A stretch of DNA of 64,000 bases from Flavobacteriales bacterium (lineage in GTDB: Bacteria; Bacteroidota; Bacteroidia; Flavobacteriales_D; Parvicellaceae): contig JACJZN010000007.1 of the NCBI GenBank assembly GCA_020635565.1, positions 682,001 to 746,000 of the forward strand, written 5' to 3'. The position numbers and the translations under genes were made by a program. Below the pieces are notes generated by a model that saw only the letters and a program-made list of their open reading frames with translations, was not told where the DNA came from and searched no databases. Position 1 is the first letter of the stretch; the number at the start of each line of letters is the position of its first letter. This document shows, one piece after another, positions 18,358 through 29,155 of the stretch.

Positions 18358-20619
18358 ATGAGTAAGAAGAAGGAAGCACTGGACTATCATAGTCATGGTA
18401 GAAAAGGGAAGATAGAGGTAGTACCGAGTAAACCATATAGCACTCAGAGGGATTTATCATTAGCATATTCTCCAGGAGTGGCTGAGCCTTGTAAGGAAAT
18501 TGCAAAAAATAAACAGGATGTATATAAATATACTGCTAAGGGAAATCTGGTCGCTGTAATTTCGAATGGTACGGCAGTTCTTGGTTTGGGCGATATCGGT
18601 CCTGAGGCTTCCAAACCAGTTATGGAGGGTAAAGGGTTGCTATTTAAAATCTTTGCAGATATTGATGTGTTTGATATCGAAGTCGATGCATCGGATGTTG
18701 AAGGTTTTATTCATACAGTAAAAGCAATCTCTCCTACTTTTGGAGGAATTAATCTTGAAGATATCAAAGCCCCTGAAGCTTTTGAAATAGAGGAAAGGTT
18801 AAAGGAGGAGTTGAACATTCCTATTATGCATGATGATCAGCATGGAACAGCAATTATTTCCAGTGCGGCTCTTTTAAACGCATTAGAATTAGCAAAGAAG
18901 AAAATTGAGGATGTAAAAGTTGTTGTGAATGGGGCGGGAGCTGCTGCAATTAGTTGTGCCAAATTATATATCGCCTTGGGTGTGAAGAAAGAGAACATCT
19001 TTATGCTCGATTCTAAAGGTTTGCTTACTACCAGAAGAGATGGACTTGATAAATATAAGCAGTTATTTGTCCAGGATTGTGATGACATCCCATTGGAAAA
19101 ATTAATGAAGGGAGCCGATGTTTTTCTTGGTCTTTCAAAGGGAGGTGTTGTAAGTAAAGCAATGATCAAATCGATGGCGAAAAACCCAATTGTTTTTGCT
19201 TTGGCCAACCCAGAGCCGGAGATTTCGTATAAAGATGCTACTTCAGTTAGAAAGGATATTATCATGGCAACTGGTAGAAGTGACAATCCTAATCAGGTTA
19301 ATAACGTATTAGGGTTTCCGTATATCTTCAGAGGTGCTCTAGACGTTCGTGCAACCAAGATCAATGAAGAAATGAAACTCGCAGCGGTTAGGGCTATTGC
19401 TGAACTGGCTAAAGAAACTGTTCCTGACGAGGTAAATCAGGCGTACGATGAACTAAATCTTGCTTTTGGTCCCGAGCAGATCATTCCGAAGCCTTTGGAT
19501 CCAAGATTAATCTATTGGGTGGCGCCTGCTGTTGCTAGAGCAGCTATTGAATCGGGAGTTGCTACAGAACCAATTGTAGATTGGGAAGAATATGAAAATG
19601 AACTGAAGAAAAGATTAGGTCTTGATAATAAGCTCATGAAAAACATTATTGAAAGAGCTAAGAAAAGTCCTAAACGAGTAGTTTTTGCGGAAGCTGATCA
19701 CTATAAAATACTCAAAGCTGCCCATATGGCACTTGAAGAAGGAATATGCGAACCTATTCTACTTGGTAATGTGGATCGAATTAAGGACATGATCGAAGAA
19801 TATGGTTTGGATTTCCCTGGATGTGAGATTATTGATCCACGGGAAGAACAACATCGAGAGAAAAGATATCAATTTGCAGAGATTCTTTTTGAAAAAAGGA
19901 AAAGACGAGGTCTAACTCAATATGAAGCTAGAAAAGAGCTTAGAGAGAGGAACTTTTTCGCAGCAGCAATGGTTGAAACGGGTGAAGCGGATGCAATGAT
20001 CTCTGGTTTAACAAGAAACTATGCGGATACGATTAAACCTGCTCTTCAGATTATTGGAGTGGATGAAGGGGTGAACAAAATTGCAGGTATGTATATCTTG
20101 ATGACGAAAGATGGTCCTATTTTCTTTGCGGATACCACTGTTAATTTAGATCCTACAGTGGATGAACTGGTAGATATTACCTTACTTGTGTCGAAAATTG
20201 TTCAAAGATTCCGAGTTAAACCAAGAATTGCGATGTTGAGTTACTCGAACTTTGGATCTACAGAAGGACCTCATGCTGTGAAGATGAGAGAGGCGGTGAA
20301 GATTCTTCATAGAGATCATCCTAGTCTAGTTGTGGATGGTGAAATTCAAGCTAATTTTGCCTTGAATAAGGAGTTGATGCAAGATTTCTTTTCATTCAGC
20401 GAGTTGAGTAAGAAGAGTGCAAATACATTGATATTCCCGACTTTATCTTCAGGTAATATTGCCTATAAATTAGTTCAGGAAATGAGTGATGCAGAGGCTA
20501 TAGGGCCAATTCTTCTTGGTATGAAAAAGCCCGTTCATGTCCTTCAAATTGGGTCCTCTGTTCGCGAAATCCTAAATATGATTGTAGTTGCTGTTGCTGA
20601 CGTTCAAACAAGGAAGTAG
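18358..20619 (+). CDS. maeB: NADP-dependent malic enzyme (MaeB)
   Basis: A 753-residue cytosolic enzyme that decarboxylates malate to pyruvate with reduction of NADP. The malic enzyme half (1-420) shows YSPGVAEPC, GLGDIGPEASKPVMEGK, MHDDQHGTAI and the Rossmann loop VVVNGAGAAAIS. The second half (from about residue 423, NIIERAKKSPKRVVFAEADH) is a phosphotransacetylase-like domain that in MaeB proteins binds acetyl-CoA and regulates activity rather than catalysing acetyl transfer. Length is normal for this fusion. It lies 80 bases upstream of ruvA. Confidence 0.96.
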   Translation: MSKKKEALDYHSHGRKGKIEVVPSKPYSTQRDLSLAYSPGVAEPCKEIAKNKQDVYKYTAKGNLVAVISNGTAVLGLGDIGPEASKPVMEGKGLLFKIFADIDVFDIEVDASDVEGFIHTVKAISPTFGGINLEDIKAPEAFEIEERLKEELNIPIMHDDQHGTAIISSAALLNALELAKKKIEDVKVVVNGAGAAAISCAKLYIALGVKKENIFMLDSKGLLTTRRDGLDKYKQLFVQDCDDIPLEKLMKGADVFLGLSKGGVVSKAMIKSMAKNPIVFALANPEPEISYKDATSVRKDIIMATGRSDNPNQVNNVLGFPYIFRGALDVRATKINEEMKLAAVRAIAELAKETVPDEVNQAYDELNLAFGPEQIIPKPLDPRLIYWVAPAVARAAIESGVATEPIVDWEEYENELKKRLGLDNKLMKNIIERAKKSPKRVVFAEADHYKILKAAHMALEEGICEPILLGNVDRIKDMIEEYGLDFPGCEIIDPREEQHREKRYQFAEILFEKRKRRGLTQYEARKELRERNFFAAAMVETGEADAMISGLTRNYADTIKPALQIIGVDEGVNKIAGMYILMTKDGPIFFADTTVNLDPTVDELVDITLLVSKIVQRFRVKPRIAMLSYSNFGSTEGPHAVKMREAVKILHRDHPSLVVDGEIQANFALNKELMQDFFSFSELSKKSANTLIFPTLSSGNIAYKLVQEMSDAEAIGPILLGMKKPVHVLQIGSSVREILNMIVVAVADVQTRK

Positions 20620-20699
20620 TCTTTTCTAGTGTTAGGTTCTTTTGATGCTTTAGGTTCGATGATTTTTCGCATATTTGTGACTCATTGAAAATTTAGTAC

Positions 20700-21284
20700 A
20701 TGATTACCCATATTGATGGAATTTTAGAAGAGAAGAATCCGGCCTTTGTAGTCGTGGATGTGAATGGTATTGGTTATATGCTCAACATATCCCTGAATAC
20801 ATTTTCTGCTTTGCCGGAAAAGGGAAGAGTAAGATTATTTACTCATCTTTCAATTCGTGAGGATGCACACGTGTTGTTCGGATTTCATAACAAGGAGGAG
20901 AGAGAAATGTTTCGTCATTTGATCTCTGTTTCAGGAGTTGGCCCTTCAACAGCAAGGATTGTTTTGTCAGGAATGAATGCTCAAGAATGTGCCAGTGCAA
21001 TTGTTAACGAAGATGTAGGTGCATTCAAAGGAGTGAAGGGAATTGGCGCCAAAACTGCGGAAAGAATCATTGTTGATTTAAAAAACAAAGTGGATGCGGA
21101 CCTAATAGTTGGGGAAAAATTATTCTCTTCGAACAATACTATTAAAATTGAGGCGTTATCTGCATTAGTTGTTTTAGGGGTGGATAAGAAGAAAGCCGAA
21201 AATATTATTTCCAAAGCTATTGCGGATAATGGAGATGATCTTTCAGTGGAGGATTTGGTAAAACTTACCCTTAAATCGTTGTAG
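20700..21284 (+). CDS. ruvA: Holliday junction branch migration protein RuvA
   Basis: A 194-residue DNA-binding subunit of the RuvAB complex, which moves Holliday junctions during recombinational repair. The N-terminal OB-fold is seen in MITHIDGILEEKNPAFVVVDVNGIGYML. Two helix-hairpin-helix motifs follow (LISVSGVGPSTA and FKGVKGIGAKTAERIIVDL), and the C-terminal three-helix domain that contacts RuvB ends the protein (EALSALVVLGVDKKKA). Its stop is in the same reading frame as sprA and lies about 20 bases before the likely sprA start. maeB-ruvA-sprA is, as I recall, a common order in flavobacteria. Confidence 0.96.
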   Translation: MITHIDGILEEKNPAFVVVDVNGIGYMLNISLNTFSALPEKGRVRLFTHLSIREDAHVLFGFHNKEEREMFRHLISVSGVGPSTARIVLSGMNAQECASAIVNEDVGAFKGVKGIGAKTAERIIVDLKNKVDADLIVGEKLFSSNNTIKIEALSALVVLGVDKKKAENIISKAIADNGDDLSVEDLVKLTLKSL

Positions 21285-21292
21285 AATATTTT

Positions 21293-21300
21293 TACTTTTG
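21293..21300 (+). promoter_or_regulatory. -7 promoter box of sprA
   Basis: TACTTTTG matches TAnnTTTG. It lies 8 bases after the ruvA stop and 5 bases before the CTG proposed as the sprA start. Confidence 0.55.
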
Positions 21301-21305
21301 CAGGT

Positions 21306-24300
21306 CTGAAAAACCAAGTCTTTACATATATACAACGTCTCTTTGGTGTGCTGATTTTATTCGGTGCCGGAGAAGCGTTTGCTGCCGGAGAAGATCGATG
21401 GTTGTTCCGCGACCTTGCGATCGATTCTCCGGAAGTCGATTTGATCTATCCTATATCATCGACAAATGATCCTTCTGTTCCAGGTGGTGGATCGGTTGAT
21501 CTGAATCCTGAGAATATTCAAACGAATGTTGTTTATGATCCTGTAACCAATACCTATATATTTACCCAAACTTTACCAGACGGAACAAATGTGGTGCCAC
21601 CAAGTTCAATGACGTTTGAGCAGTACATTCAGTATCAGAATCAACAGAGTAATCGTCAATACTGGCAGGAAAAGGTCAATGAACAGGTAGATGATGCAAG
21701 AGGCAAGGAGGCTGATATTCCAGAGTTTGATAATAATATTACAGAAGAGTCTCTGATTAAAATTCCAGGATCAGATTTCATAACGATTAAACCTCAAGGA
21801 TCGGCCGAACTTAAATTCGGAATAAACATAAGTAGAACAGATAATCCTGTACTTCCGGTTAAGCAAAGAAGAATTACAACATTTGATTTTGATCAGCAGA
21901 TTCAAATGAACTTGACAGGTAAGATCGGTGACTTTATGAAGATTGGCTTTAATTACAACACGGAGGCCACATTTGATTTTGAGAATCAATTAAAATTGAA
22001 TTACGCAGGGGATGAAGATGAGATCATTGAGGTGCTGGAAGCGGGTAATGTTAGTATGCCCTTGAATTCTTCATTAATTCAGGGTTCTCAAAGCTTATTT
22101 GGAATAAAGTCAAAACTCCGATTCGGTAGGCTTAGCGTTACAACCATCCTATCTCAGGATAGAGGTCAAAAAAAGGAAATTGAGGTTTCTGGAGGTGCGC
22201 AGGTTCAGGAGTTTGAAATTGAAGTTGATAATTATGAAGAGAACAGACACTTCTTCGTGGGTTATCATTTCTATGATGAGTACGATGAAAGCATGTCGAC
22301 TTTGCCCGTTCCTTCTAGTCAAATTCAGATTCAGAGAATGGAGGTTTGGGTAACGAATCGTACAAACACTTATACGGATACAAGAAACATATTAGCCTTC
22401 ACAGATTTAGGTGAAGCGAAGACTGCGAATCTTCAGAATCCAGCATATGCTAACAGCAGTCAATCGATCCCCGATAATAACCATAACTCACTGTACAATC
22501 AGCTAAACGGTAATTCTTCGATCAGGAACTATGTTAATGCTTCAACTGTGCTTACAGGGTCATTTGGGATGCAGCAAAGTGTCGATTTTGAAAAGGTCGA
22601 AAATGCCCGACTACTTTCTGAAAATGAATACTCTTTTAATAGCCTTTTAGGGTTTATTTCCCTTAACCAATCCTTGAATAATGATGAGGTGCTTGCTGTT
22701 GCCTATCAATATACCTACAAAGGGAAGACTTATCAAGTAGGAGAATTCAGTACTGATGGAGTTGGAGGTCAAAGTGCGCTTTACCTTAAATTGTTGAAAG
22801 CAACAGTTAGAAATCCAAAGAATAAACTTTGGGATCTTATGATGAAGAACGTTTATTCATTAGGAGCTTATCAGATTGATCCATCAAATTTTAGACTTGA
22901 CGTGTGGTACAATAACCCGAGCACGGGTGTAGATGTAAATTATATTCCACAAGCAGGAACAGATAATATCAGATTGTTGATTCAGATGTTGAAACTGGAT
23001 CAGTTAAATCAACAGCAGGCGAGGTATAGTGATGGAATGTTTGATTTTTTACCTGTAAGAGCTTCGAATGGAAAAGTAACAACCGTAGGAACCATTAATC
23101 CACAAAACGGAAGACTTTATTTTACTACAAAGGAACCATTTGGGACAACTTTAGAGCAGTCGTTGCTAAATGCTGGTGTTAGTCAAAGTGTTGCTGATAA
23201 AGTTGTGTTTCCTCAACTTTATGATAGTACAAAAACTGCCGCTCAACAAATTCCAGAGCTAAATAGATTTACAATAAAAGGGTCCTATCAATCATCTGTA
23301 AGTAGCGAGATTTCGTTAAATGCACTGAATATACCACAGGGGTCTGTTCAAGTGACTGCCGGAGGAAGATTATTAACGGAAGGTTCCGATTATACAGTTG
23401 ACTACAACTTAGGTAGAGTTAGAATATTAAATGACGGAATACTTAGCTCTGGAACACCTGTGAAAATTCAAATGGAAAGTAATTCCTTGTTTACTATCCA
23501 ACAAAAATCGTTGATAGGAACGCATTTAGACTATAAAATTAGCAAAGATGCTCAGGTTGGTGCTACGTTGATGAGACTCACAGAAAAGCCACTCACTCAA
23601 AAGGTAAATGTAGGAGATGAACCTATCGCCAATACTATGTTGGGTCTTGATGGAAGTTTTAAAAAGGATGTTCCGTTCCTGACTAAACTGGTGGACATGA
23701 TTCCTTTCATCGATACCAAGCAGATGTCTACTATAAATTTCTCAGGTGAAGTAGCCGCTTTGCTACCGGGACATAATAAGGCGATTGGAAAAACAGGTAA
23801 CTCATTCATTGATAATTTTGAAGGATCTCAGTCAAGTATTGATATTCGATCTTTTAATACTTGGGTTCACGCATCTGTTCCGCAAGGACAGCCAGATCTT
23901 TTTCCTGAGGCTTCATTGAGTAATAATTTAGAATATGGGTACAACAGAGCAAAAATTGCGTGGTATGTTATAGATCCTTTATTCTTCAATAACAACAATC
24001 TGACTCCGGACCATATTCGCAATAGTGAAATGCAAGTGGACCACAGAATGCGCCAGGTTTTGGTTAACGAAGTATTCCCAAATAAGCAGTTGGCAACGGG
24101 TTCATTGAACAATATTCCGGTGTTGGATCTTGCTTACTATCCGTCAGAAAGAGGTCCTTACAATTTTGATACACAGAATGTAGATCCAACAAGCGGTGAG
24201 TTTACTAATCCTGAGGATCGTTGGGCTGGAATAATGCGAACAATTACCATTAATGATTTTGAAGCGGCTAACATTGCATATATTCAGTTCTGGATGATGG

Positions 24301-27300
24301 ATCCATTTAGTGAGAATCATCCAAATGGTTCCAATGAGGATTCTCCTAATACAACGGGTGGAGATCTCTATTTTAATCTTGGAAATATAAGTGAGGATAT
24401 TCTCAAAGATGGAAGAAAATCGTTTGAAAATGGAATACCTGCCGATGGGCCAGATGGAAGTGGTCAATATACAAATGGGGATGTAGTTGAAACTGCTTGG
24501 GGGTGGATGCCTACAACGCAAGTAGTTGTAACTGCGTTTGATAATAATCTTGATTCAAGGTTAAATCAGGATGTTGGTCTGGACGGTCTAAGAAATGACT
24601 TAGAAGCTGATTTCTTTTCAGATTATTTGAATTCACTAAGTGTGGATCCAGCAATTAGAGCGTTAATTGAGGAAGATCCAAGTAATGATAATTATAGGTA
24701 TTTTCGAGATGATCGATGGGATGCTGAAGAGGCTGATATTTTAACCCGTTATAAACTTTATAATAACCCAGATGGTAACTCTCCAACTTCAGAGATCTCG
24801 GCAACAATAAACGCTGACGGATATTCCACAAGTGCTACTACCCTTCCTAATATTGAGGATATCAATGGAGATAACAACCTGAACGAAACAGAGGCTTACT
24901 TTCAGTACAAGGTCAGTTTGAGGCCTCAGAACATGGAGGTAGGGACTAATTTTATTGTCGATAGAATTGAAGGGGAGGATGATAAATCCGGTAAGAAGGT
25001 AATGTGGTATCAATTTAGGATACCAATTAGTGAATTCTCATCAAAAATTAATGGAATTCAGGATTTCAGAGCAATTCGATTCATTCGTATGTTTATGACC
25101 GGTTGGTCACAGGAGGCGGTGCTTAGGTTTGCAAGACTTGAGTTGGTAAGAGGTGAATGGAGACCTTATCTTGGAGAAATGCTGACACCCGGAGAATATA
25201 TCCAAGGTGAAGAAAGTAGTACTACTTTTAATGTAACAGCAGTAAACCTTGAGGATAATGGTAAAAAGTTACCCATTAACTATAATCTTCCTCCAAATGT
25301 AAATCGACAGATAAATTATCAAACTGCAAATTTAGCCCAACAAAATGAGCAATCGTTAGTTTTGGATGTTTGTGGACTTAGGGATGGAGATGCTAGAGCC
25401 GCTTACAGAAATGTTCAGTTTGATATCAGGAATTATAATAAGATCGAAATGTATGTCCATGCCGAATCAGGTACTATGAATGAGGACGATCTCGAGGATG
25501 ATGATATTACAGTATTTGTTAGATTGGGTACAGATTTCAATCAGAACTATTACGAGTATGAAATGCCTGTTAAGGTTAGTGAATGGTATAATAATACGCA
25601 AGAAAGTATCTGGCCTGTAGAAAATAACATGGTTATTGATCTTAATGTACTAAAGGATCTTAAGAAAGAAAGAAATAGGGTTAATTTCAGTATTTTCGAA
25701 AGGTATACTAAATCAGATTCAACTGCATCTGACAGAAACGTTACTGTAGTAGGAAATCCAAACCTACAAGCCATGAAGACGATCATGATTGGTGTTCGAA
25801 ATCCTAAAAAGGATGATCCTTACAACCAATGGCAGCCAGATGATGGTTTGGAGAAATGTGCAGAAGTGTGGGTCAATGAATTAAGACTGAGTGACTTCAA
25901 TGAATCACCTGGATGGGCAACCATCGGTCGAATGACGGCTCAATTGGCCGATTTTGCAGATGTTTCCGTGGCGGGTAACTATTCATCACCAGGTTGGGGT
26001 AGTATCGAAAAGAGTGTTTCGGAAAGACAACAGGAGCATATCTACGGTTTTGATGCAAGTACAACAGTTCAATTGGGTAATTTCTTTGGAGATCGAGTTG
26101 GATTAAGACTTCCAGTATACTTAGGATACTCTAGAAATGTAATCCGTCCTTTGTATGATCCACTTAATCCTGATTTGATTTTGGTGAGAGATACCTCTAT
26201 GGAGAATTCGGAATGGGATGAGTATTTAAATAATTCAATCGATCTTACAGAAAGAAGGGCAATTAACTTTACGAATGTATCTGTATCTCCTAAGAAAAAG
26301 GATGGGTCATCTCCAAAACCACATTTCTATAATTTGTCGAACTTGTCATTGAACTTATCTTACAATGAAGTAAACAAGAAGGACATCAATACGAGGTATA
26401 ACAATACGAAGAATTATCTCGCTGGATTCAATTATAGCTTCTCGAAGTCACCTAGACCGTGGGAACCGTTTAAGGGGATCAATTTTATACGCAAGTCAAA
26501 ATGGCTAAAACTAGTTAAAGACTTTAATTTCTATCTGGCGCCAAAGCAAATAGGTTTTAAAACAACCTTAAACAGAACGTATAATGAATATGCTACTCGC
26601 TACAATTTTATTGGAGGTGAGAACTTGGAATTCCCACAATTCAATAAAACATTTAACTGGGATCGAGACTATACAGTTAAGTATGATCTTACGAAATCAT
26701 TAAATTTTGATTTCACAGCGAAGAATAGATCCTTTGTTAATGAGCCATTTGGAAAGGTGGATTATGGTATGTTTGGTTATCAGGATGAATTGAAGCAGGA
26801 TACTGCATGGAAGAGCATAAAGAGTTTTGGTGAGAATATGAACTACAACCATAACTTTAATGTGAGTTATAAGTGGCCGTTCAGTAAGTTTCCTTTAACT
26901 GAATGGATTGCATTGACCACAAGATATACAGGTTCATTTGACTGGACAAGAGAACCTCTGGCTATGGACAGTATAGGTCATATTGTTCAAAACTCTCGAC
27001 AAATTAGTTGGAATGGAAAATTAACCATGTCCAAGTTGTACAATAAGGTTCCTTATCTGAAGAAAGTTAATGATAAGTATAGTAAAGGAAAGTCTCCTTT
27101 CGGTAAATCAAAACAAGTTGGACCAAAGACAGATGGAGAGGCTGATAATGGGAAAGAAGATAATGACGATGATGATAAAAAAGACAAGAAGGATAAGAAG
27201 AGCAAGAAAGATGACGATAAAGATGGATTCAATATCATAGAACAGTTTGCTCGTGTGTTGATGTCTCTGGATAATGTAACAGCCACTTATTCAACTACAG

Positions 27301-28688
27301 ATGGTATTCTGTTGCCTGGATATGCTCAGAGAACTACAATTTTGGGGTTGTCTCCTACTGGAAATTCGATAGCAAACACTCCGTATGAATTTATTGCAGG
27401 TGGGAATCAGGAATATGATATGTTCGGTAGACCAACAAATCAAGGTGTGAATTCTTTCGGAATAACAGCATACAATAATGGTTGGCTGACGGATACATCT
27501 TTTATTGCAATTTTGCCTACTATGTATCAGGTGAATCATGCTGAAAAAGCAAATTTCAAGGCAACCTTAAAACCATTTAATGGATTGAAAATTGACTTAG
27601 ATGCGAATTTTAATCTTTCAGAGAATACAAATTCAACACTTGGATTTAATGATGAAGGTGAATTTGATTTGTTGAATCCTCAGTTCACCGGAATGTTCAG
27701 TAAGTCAGTTGTTACTTGGAGAACAGCATTTGTTAAAGAACAAGGAGATGAGAACTCTTTGTTTAATACCACTTTTGCGAATATGTTGGCACTTCGTCCT
27801 GAAATGTCTCATGTGGTAAGCAATGAAGTTATTTCTGATGAATTTAATTTCGATCACATTTCAGAGGATAGTATCAGTTCGGGTGGAGGTTATGCTGATG
27901 GTTTCAGTGGTCTTCAGCAAAACGTCTTGATTGGGGCATTTTATGCGGCTTATACAGGAAATGACGTCTCAAGTAAATCTGTTGTGGATCTTGCTAAAGG
28001 AACATTTAACAGAATGCCACTTCCAAACTGGCGTATTACTTTTGATGGACTTACTAATTTGGGATTTGTCAAGAAATTATTCAAGCGCGTATCATTCAAT
28101 CATGCATATAAAAGTAACTTCAATATTGCTGGATACACGACAAATTTAAGTTACAATAATGATGAAGCTGTGGTAGATTTGAACGGAAATGTCATTGCCC
28201 AAAGACAGATCATGCAGGTTTCTATATCTGAGCAGTTTGCCCCGTTACTTGGTGTTGATGTCACTTTGAAAAATGATTTGACAGCAAAGTTTGAATTCAA
28301 AAAGGACAGAAATATTGGTTTGGGACTGGCAAATGCACAAGTTACTGAGATCAAAGGGACAGAATTGACGATTGGTTCTGGTTATACTTGGAGAAATATT
28401 AAGTTCCCTATAAAGGTGAATAAGAAAACCATTGCGAATGACCTGATCATGAGATTAGATATTTCTATGCGCGATAACAAGACAATTATTCGTAAGATTG
28501 CTGAAGAGATCAATCAACCAACAGCTGGACAGAAGATCATATCAATTAAGTTTTCGGCTTCTTATCAGTTAACGGATAAGTTCCAATTGAGAGCATATTT
28601 TGATAGAGTGGTGAATAAGCCATTTATCTCAACTTCATATCCTACTGCAAACACAAACTCGGGTATTGCGCTTAGGTTCCAATTGTAG
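21306..28688 (+). CDS. sprA: SprA, T9SS outer-membrane translocon
   Basis: A protein of about 2460 residues forming the giant outer-membrane beta-barrel through which type IX secretion substrates leave the cell. The mature N-terminus GEDRWLFRDLAID, repeated LKFGINISR / INFSGEVAALLPG / NSFIDNFEGSQSSID segments, NWRITFDGLTNLG and the barrel end GIALRFQL fit the SprA/Sov family, as does the length. A Lys/Asp-rich insert lies at about residues 1935-1975. The first ATG/GTG/TTG is GTG at 21348, which would cut the signal peptide. Reading back, CTG at 21306 gives a complete one: LKNQVFTYIQRLFGVLILFG then AGEAFA. I therefore place the start at CTG 21306, with moderate confidence; the family call is very secure. 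Confidence 0.93.
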   Translation: MKNQVFTYIQRLFGVLILFGAGEAFAAGEDRWLFRDLAIDSPEVDLIYPISSTNDPSVPGGGSVDLNPENIQTNVVYDPVTNTYIFTQTLPDGTNVVPPSSMTFEQYIQYQNQQSNRQYWQEKVNEQVDDARGKEADIPEFDNNITEESLIKIPGSDFITIKPQGSAELKFGINISRTDNPVLPVKQRRITTFDFDQQIQMNLTGKIGDFMKIGFNYNTEATFDFENQLKLNYAGDEDEIIEVLEAGNVSMPLNSSLIQGSQSLFGIKSKLRFGRLSVTTILSQDRGQKKEIEVSGGAQVQEFEIEVDNYEENRHFFVGYHFYDEYDESMSTLPVPSSQIQIQRMEVWVTNRTNTYTDTRNILAFTDLGEAKTANLQNPAYANSSQSIPDNNHNSLYNQLNGNSSIRNYVNASTVLTGSFGMQQSVDFEKVENARLLSENEYSFNSLLGFISLNQSLNNDEVLAVAYQYTYKGKTYQVGEFSTDGVGGQSALYLKLLKATVRNPKNKLWDLMMKNVYSLGAYQIDPSNFRLDVWYNNPSTGVDVNYIPQAGTDNIRLLIQMLKLDQLNQQQARYSDGMFDFLPVRASNGKVTTVGTINPQNGRLYFTTKEPFGTTLEQSLLNAGVSQSVADKVVFPQLYDSTKTAAQQIPELNRFTIKGSYQSSVSSEISLNALNIPQGSVQVTAGGRLLTEGSDYTVDYNLGRVRILNDGILSSGTPVKIQMESNSLFTIQQKSLIGTHLDYKISKDAQVGATLMRLTEKPLTQKVNVGDEPIANTMLGLDGSFKKDVPFLTKLVDMIPFIDTKQMSTINFSGEVAALLPGHNKAIGKTGNSFIDNFEGSQSSIDIRSFNTWVHASVPQGQPDLFPEASLSNNLEYGYNRAKIAWYVIDPLFFNNNNLTPDHIRNSEMQVDHRMRQVLVNEVFPNKQLATGSLNNIPVLDLAYYPSERGPYNFDTQNVDPTSGEFTNPEDRWAGIMRTITINDFEAANIAYIQFWMMDPFSENHPNGSNEDSPNTTGGDLYFNLGNISEDILKDGRKSFENGIPADGPDGSGQYTNGDVVETAWGWMPTTQVVVTAFDNNLDSRLNQDVGLDGLRNDLEADFFSDYLNSLSVDPAIRALIEEDPSNDNYRYFRDDRWDAEEADILTRYKLYNNPDGNSPTSEISATINADGYSTSATTLPNIEDINGDNNLNETEAYFQYKVSLRPQNMEVGTNFIVDRIEGEDDKSGKKVMWYQFRIPISEFSSKINGIQDFRAIRFIRMFMTGWSQEAVLRFARLELVRGEWRPYLGEMLTPGEYIQGEESSTTFNVTAVNLEDNGKKLPINYNLPPNVNRQINYQTANLAQQNEQSLVLDVCGLRDGDARAAYRNVQFDIRNYNKIEMYVHAESGTMNEDDLEDDDITVFVRLGTDFNQNYYEYEMPVKVSEWYNNTQESIWPVENNMVIDLNVLKDLKKERNRVNFSIFERYTKSDSTASDRNVTVVGNPNLQAMKTIMIGVRNPKKDDPYNQWQPDDGLEKCAEVWVNELRLSDFNESPGWATIGRMTAQLADFADVSVAGNYSSPGWGSIEKSVSERQQEHIYGFDASTTVQLGNFFGDRVGLRLPVYLGYSRNVIRPLYDPLNPDLILVRDTSMENSEWDEYLNNSIDLTERRAINFTNVSVSPKKKDGSSPKPHFYNLSNLSLNLSYNEVNKKDINTRYNNTKNYLAGFNYSFSKSPRPWEPFKGINFIRKSKWLKLVKDFNFYLAPKQIGFKTTLNRTYNEYATRYNFIGGENLEFPQFNKTFNWDRDYTVKYDLTKSLNFDFTAKNRSFVNEPFGKVDYGMFGYQDELKQDTAWKSIKSFGENMNYNHNFNVSYKWPFSKFPLTEWIALTTRYTGSFDWTREPLAMDSIGHIVQNSRQISWNGKLTMSKLYNKVPYLKKVNDKYSKGKSPFGKSKQVGPKTDGEADNGKEDNDDDDKKDKKDKKSKKDDDKDGFNIIEQFARVLMSLDNVTATYSTTDGILLPGYAQRTTILGLSPTGNSIANTPYEFIAGGNQEYDMFGRPTNQGVNSFGITAYNNGWLTDTSFIAILPTMYQVNHAEKANFKATLKPFNGLKIDLDANFNLSENTNSTLGFNDEGEFDLLNPQFTGMFSKSVVTWRTAFVKEQGDENSLFNTTFANMLALRPEMSHVVSNEVISDEFNFDHISEDSISSGGGYADGFSGLQQNVLIGAFYAAYTGNDVSSKSVVDLAKGTFNRMPLPNWRITFDGLTNLGFVKKLFKRVSFNHAYKSNFNIAGYTTNLSYNNDEAVVDLNGNVIAQRQIMQVSISEQFAPLLGVDVTLKNDLTAKFEFKKDRNIGLGLANAQVTEIKGTELTIGSGYTWRNIKFPIKVNKKTIANDLIMRLDISMRDNKTIIRKIAEEINQPTAGQKIISIKFSASYQLTDKFQLRAYFDRVVNKPFISTSYPTANTNSGIALRFQL

Positions 28689-28768
28689 TCGTATTTATTA
28701 AGTTGAATTTTAAGAATAGTTCGAAAAAATTCCTAAGTTCGCGTTGCTAATCAATAAATCAAATTAAG

Positions 28769-29146
28769 ATGAATGTTCCTGCAGAATTAAAGTATACAAA
28801 AGACCACGAATGGATCAGAGTAGAAGGTGATGTCGCAACTATTGGTATTACAGATTTCGCTCAAGGTGAGTTAGGTGATATCGTTTATGTTGAAGTGGAA
28901 ACTGAAGGAGAAACTTTGGATCAAGAAGAAGTTTTTGGTACAGTAGAAGCGGTTAAAACTGTTTCAGATTTATTTATGCCAGTAGCTGGAGAAGTGATTG
29001 AGTTTAACGGAGAATTGGAATCAAATCCTGAGGTTGTGAATAGTGATCCTTACGGAGCTGGATGGATGATTAAAGTGAAATTATCAGATTCTTCTCAGGT
29101 AAATAGTTTGCTATCTGCAGACGAATATAAAGATCTAATAGGTTAA
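28769..29146 (+). CDS. gcvH: Glycine cleavage system H protein
   Basis: A 125-residue lipoyl carrier that shuttles the methylamine group between the P, T and L proteins of the glycine cleavage system. The lipoylation motif VEAVKTVSDL is present, with acceptor Lys63, after the typical ITDFAQGELGDIVYVE. Length is normal. It stands 80 bases after sprA and 9 bases before the VanZ-like gene; sprA-gcvH-vanZ is a familiar order in flavobacteria from memory. The other gcv genes are not in the window. Confidence 0.97.
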   Translation: MNVPAELKYTKDHEWIRVEGDVATIGITDFAQGELGDIVYVEVETEGETLDQEEVFGTVEAVKTVSDLFMPVAGEVIEFNGELESNPEVVNSDPYGAGWMIKVKLSDSSQVNSLLSADEYKDLIG

Positions 29147-29155
29147 TTTGGATTA

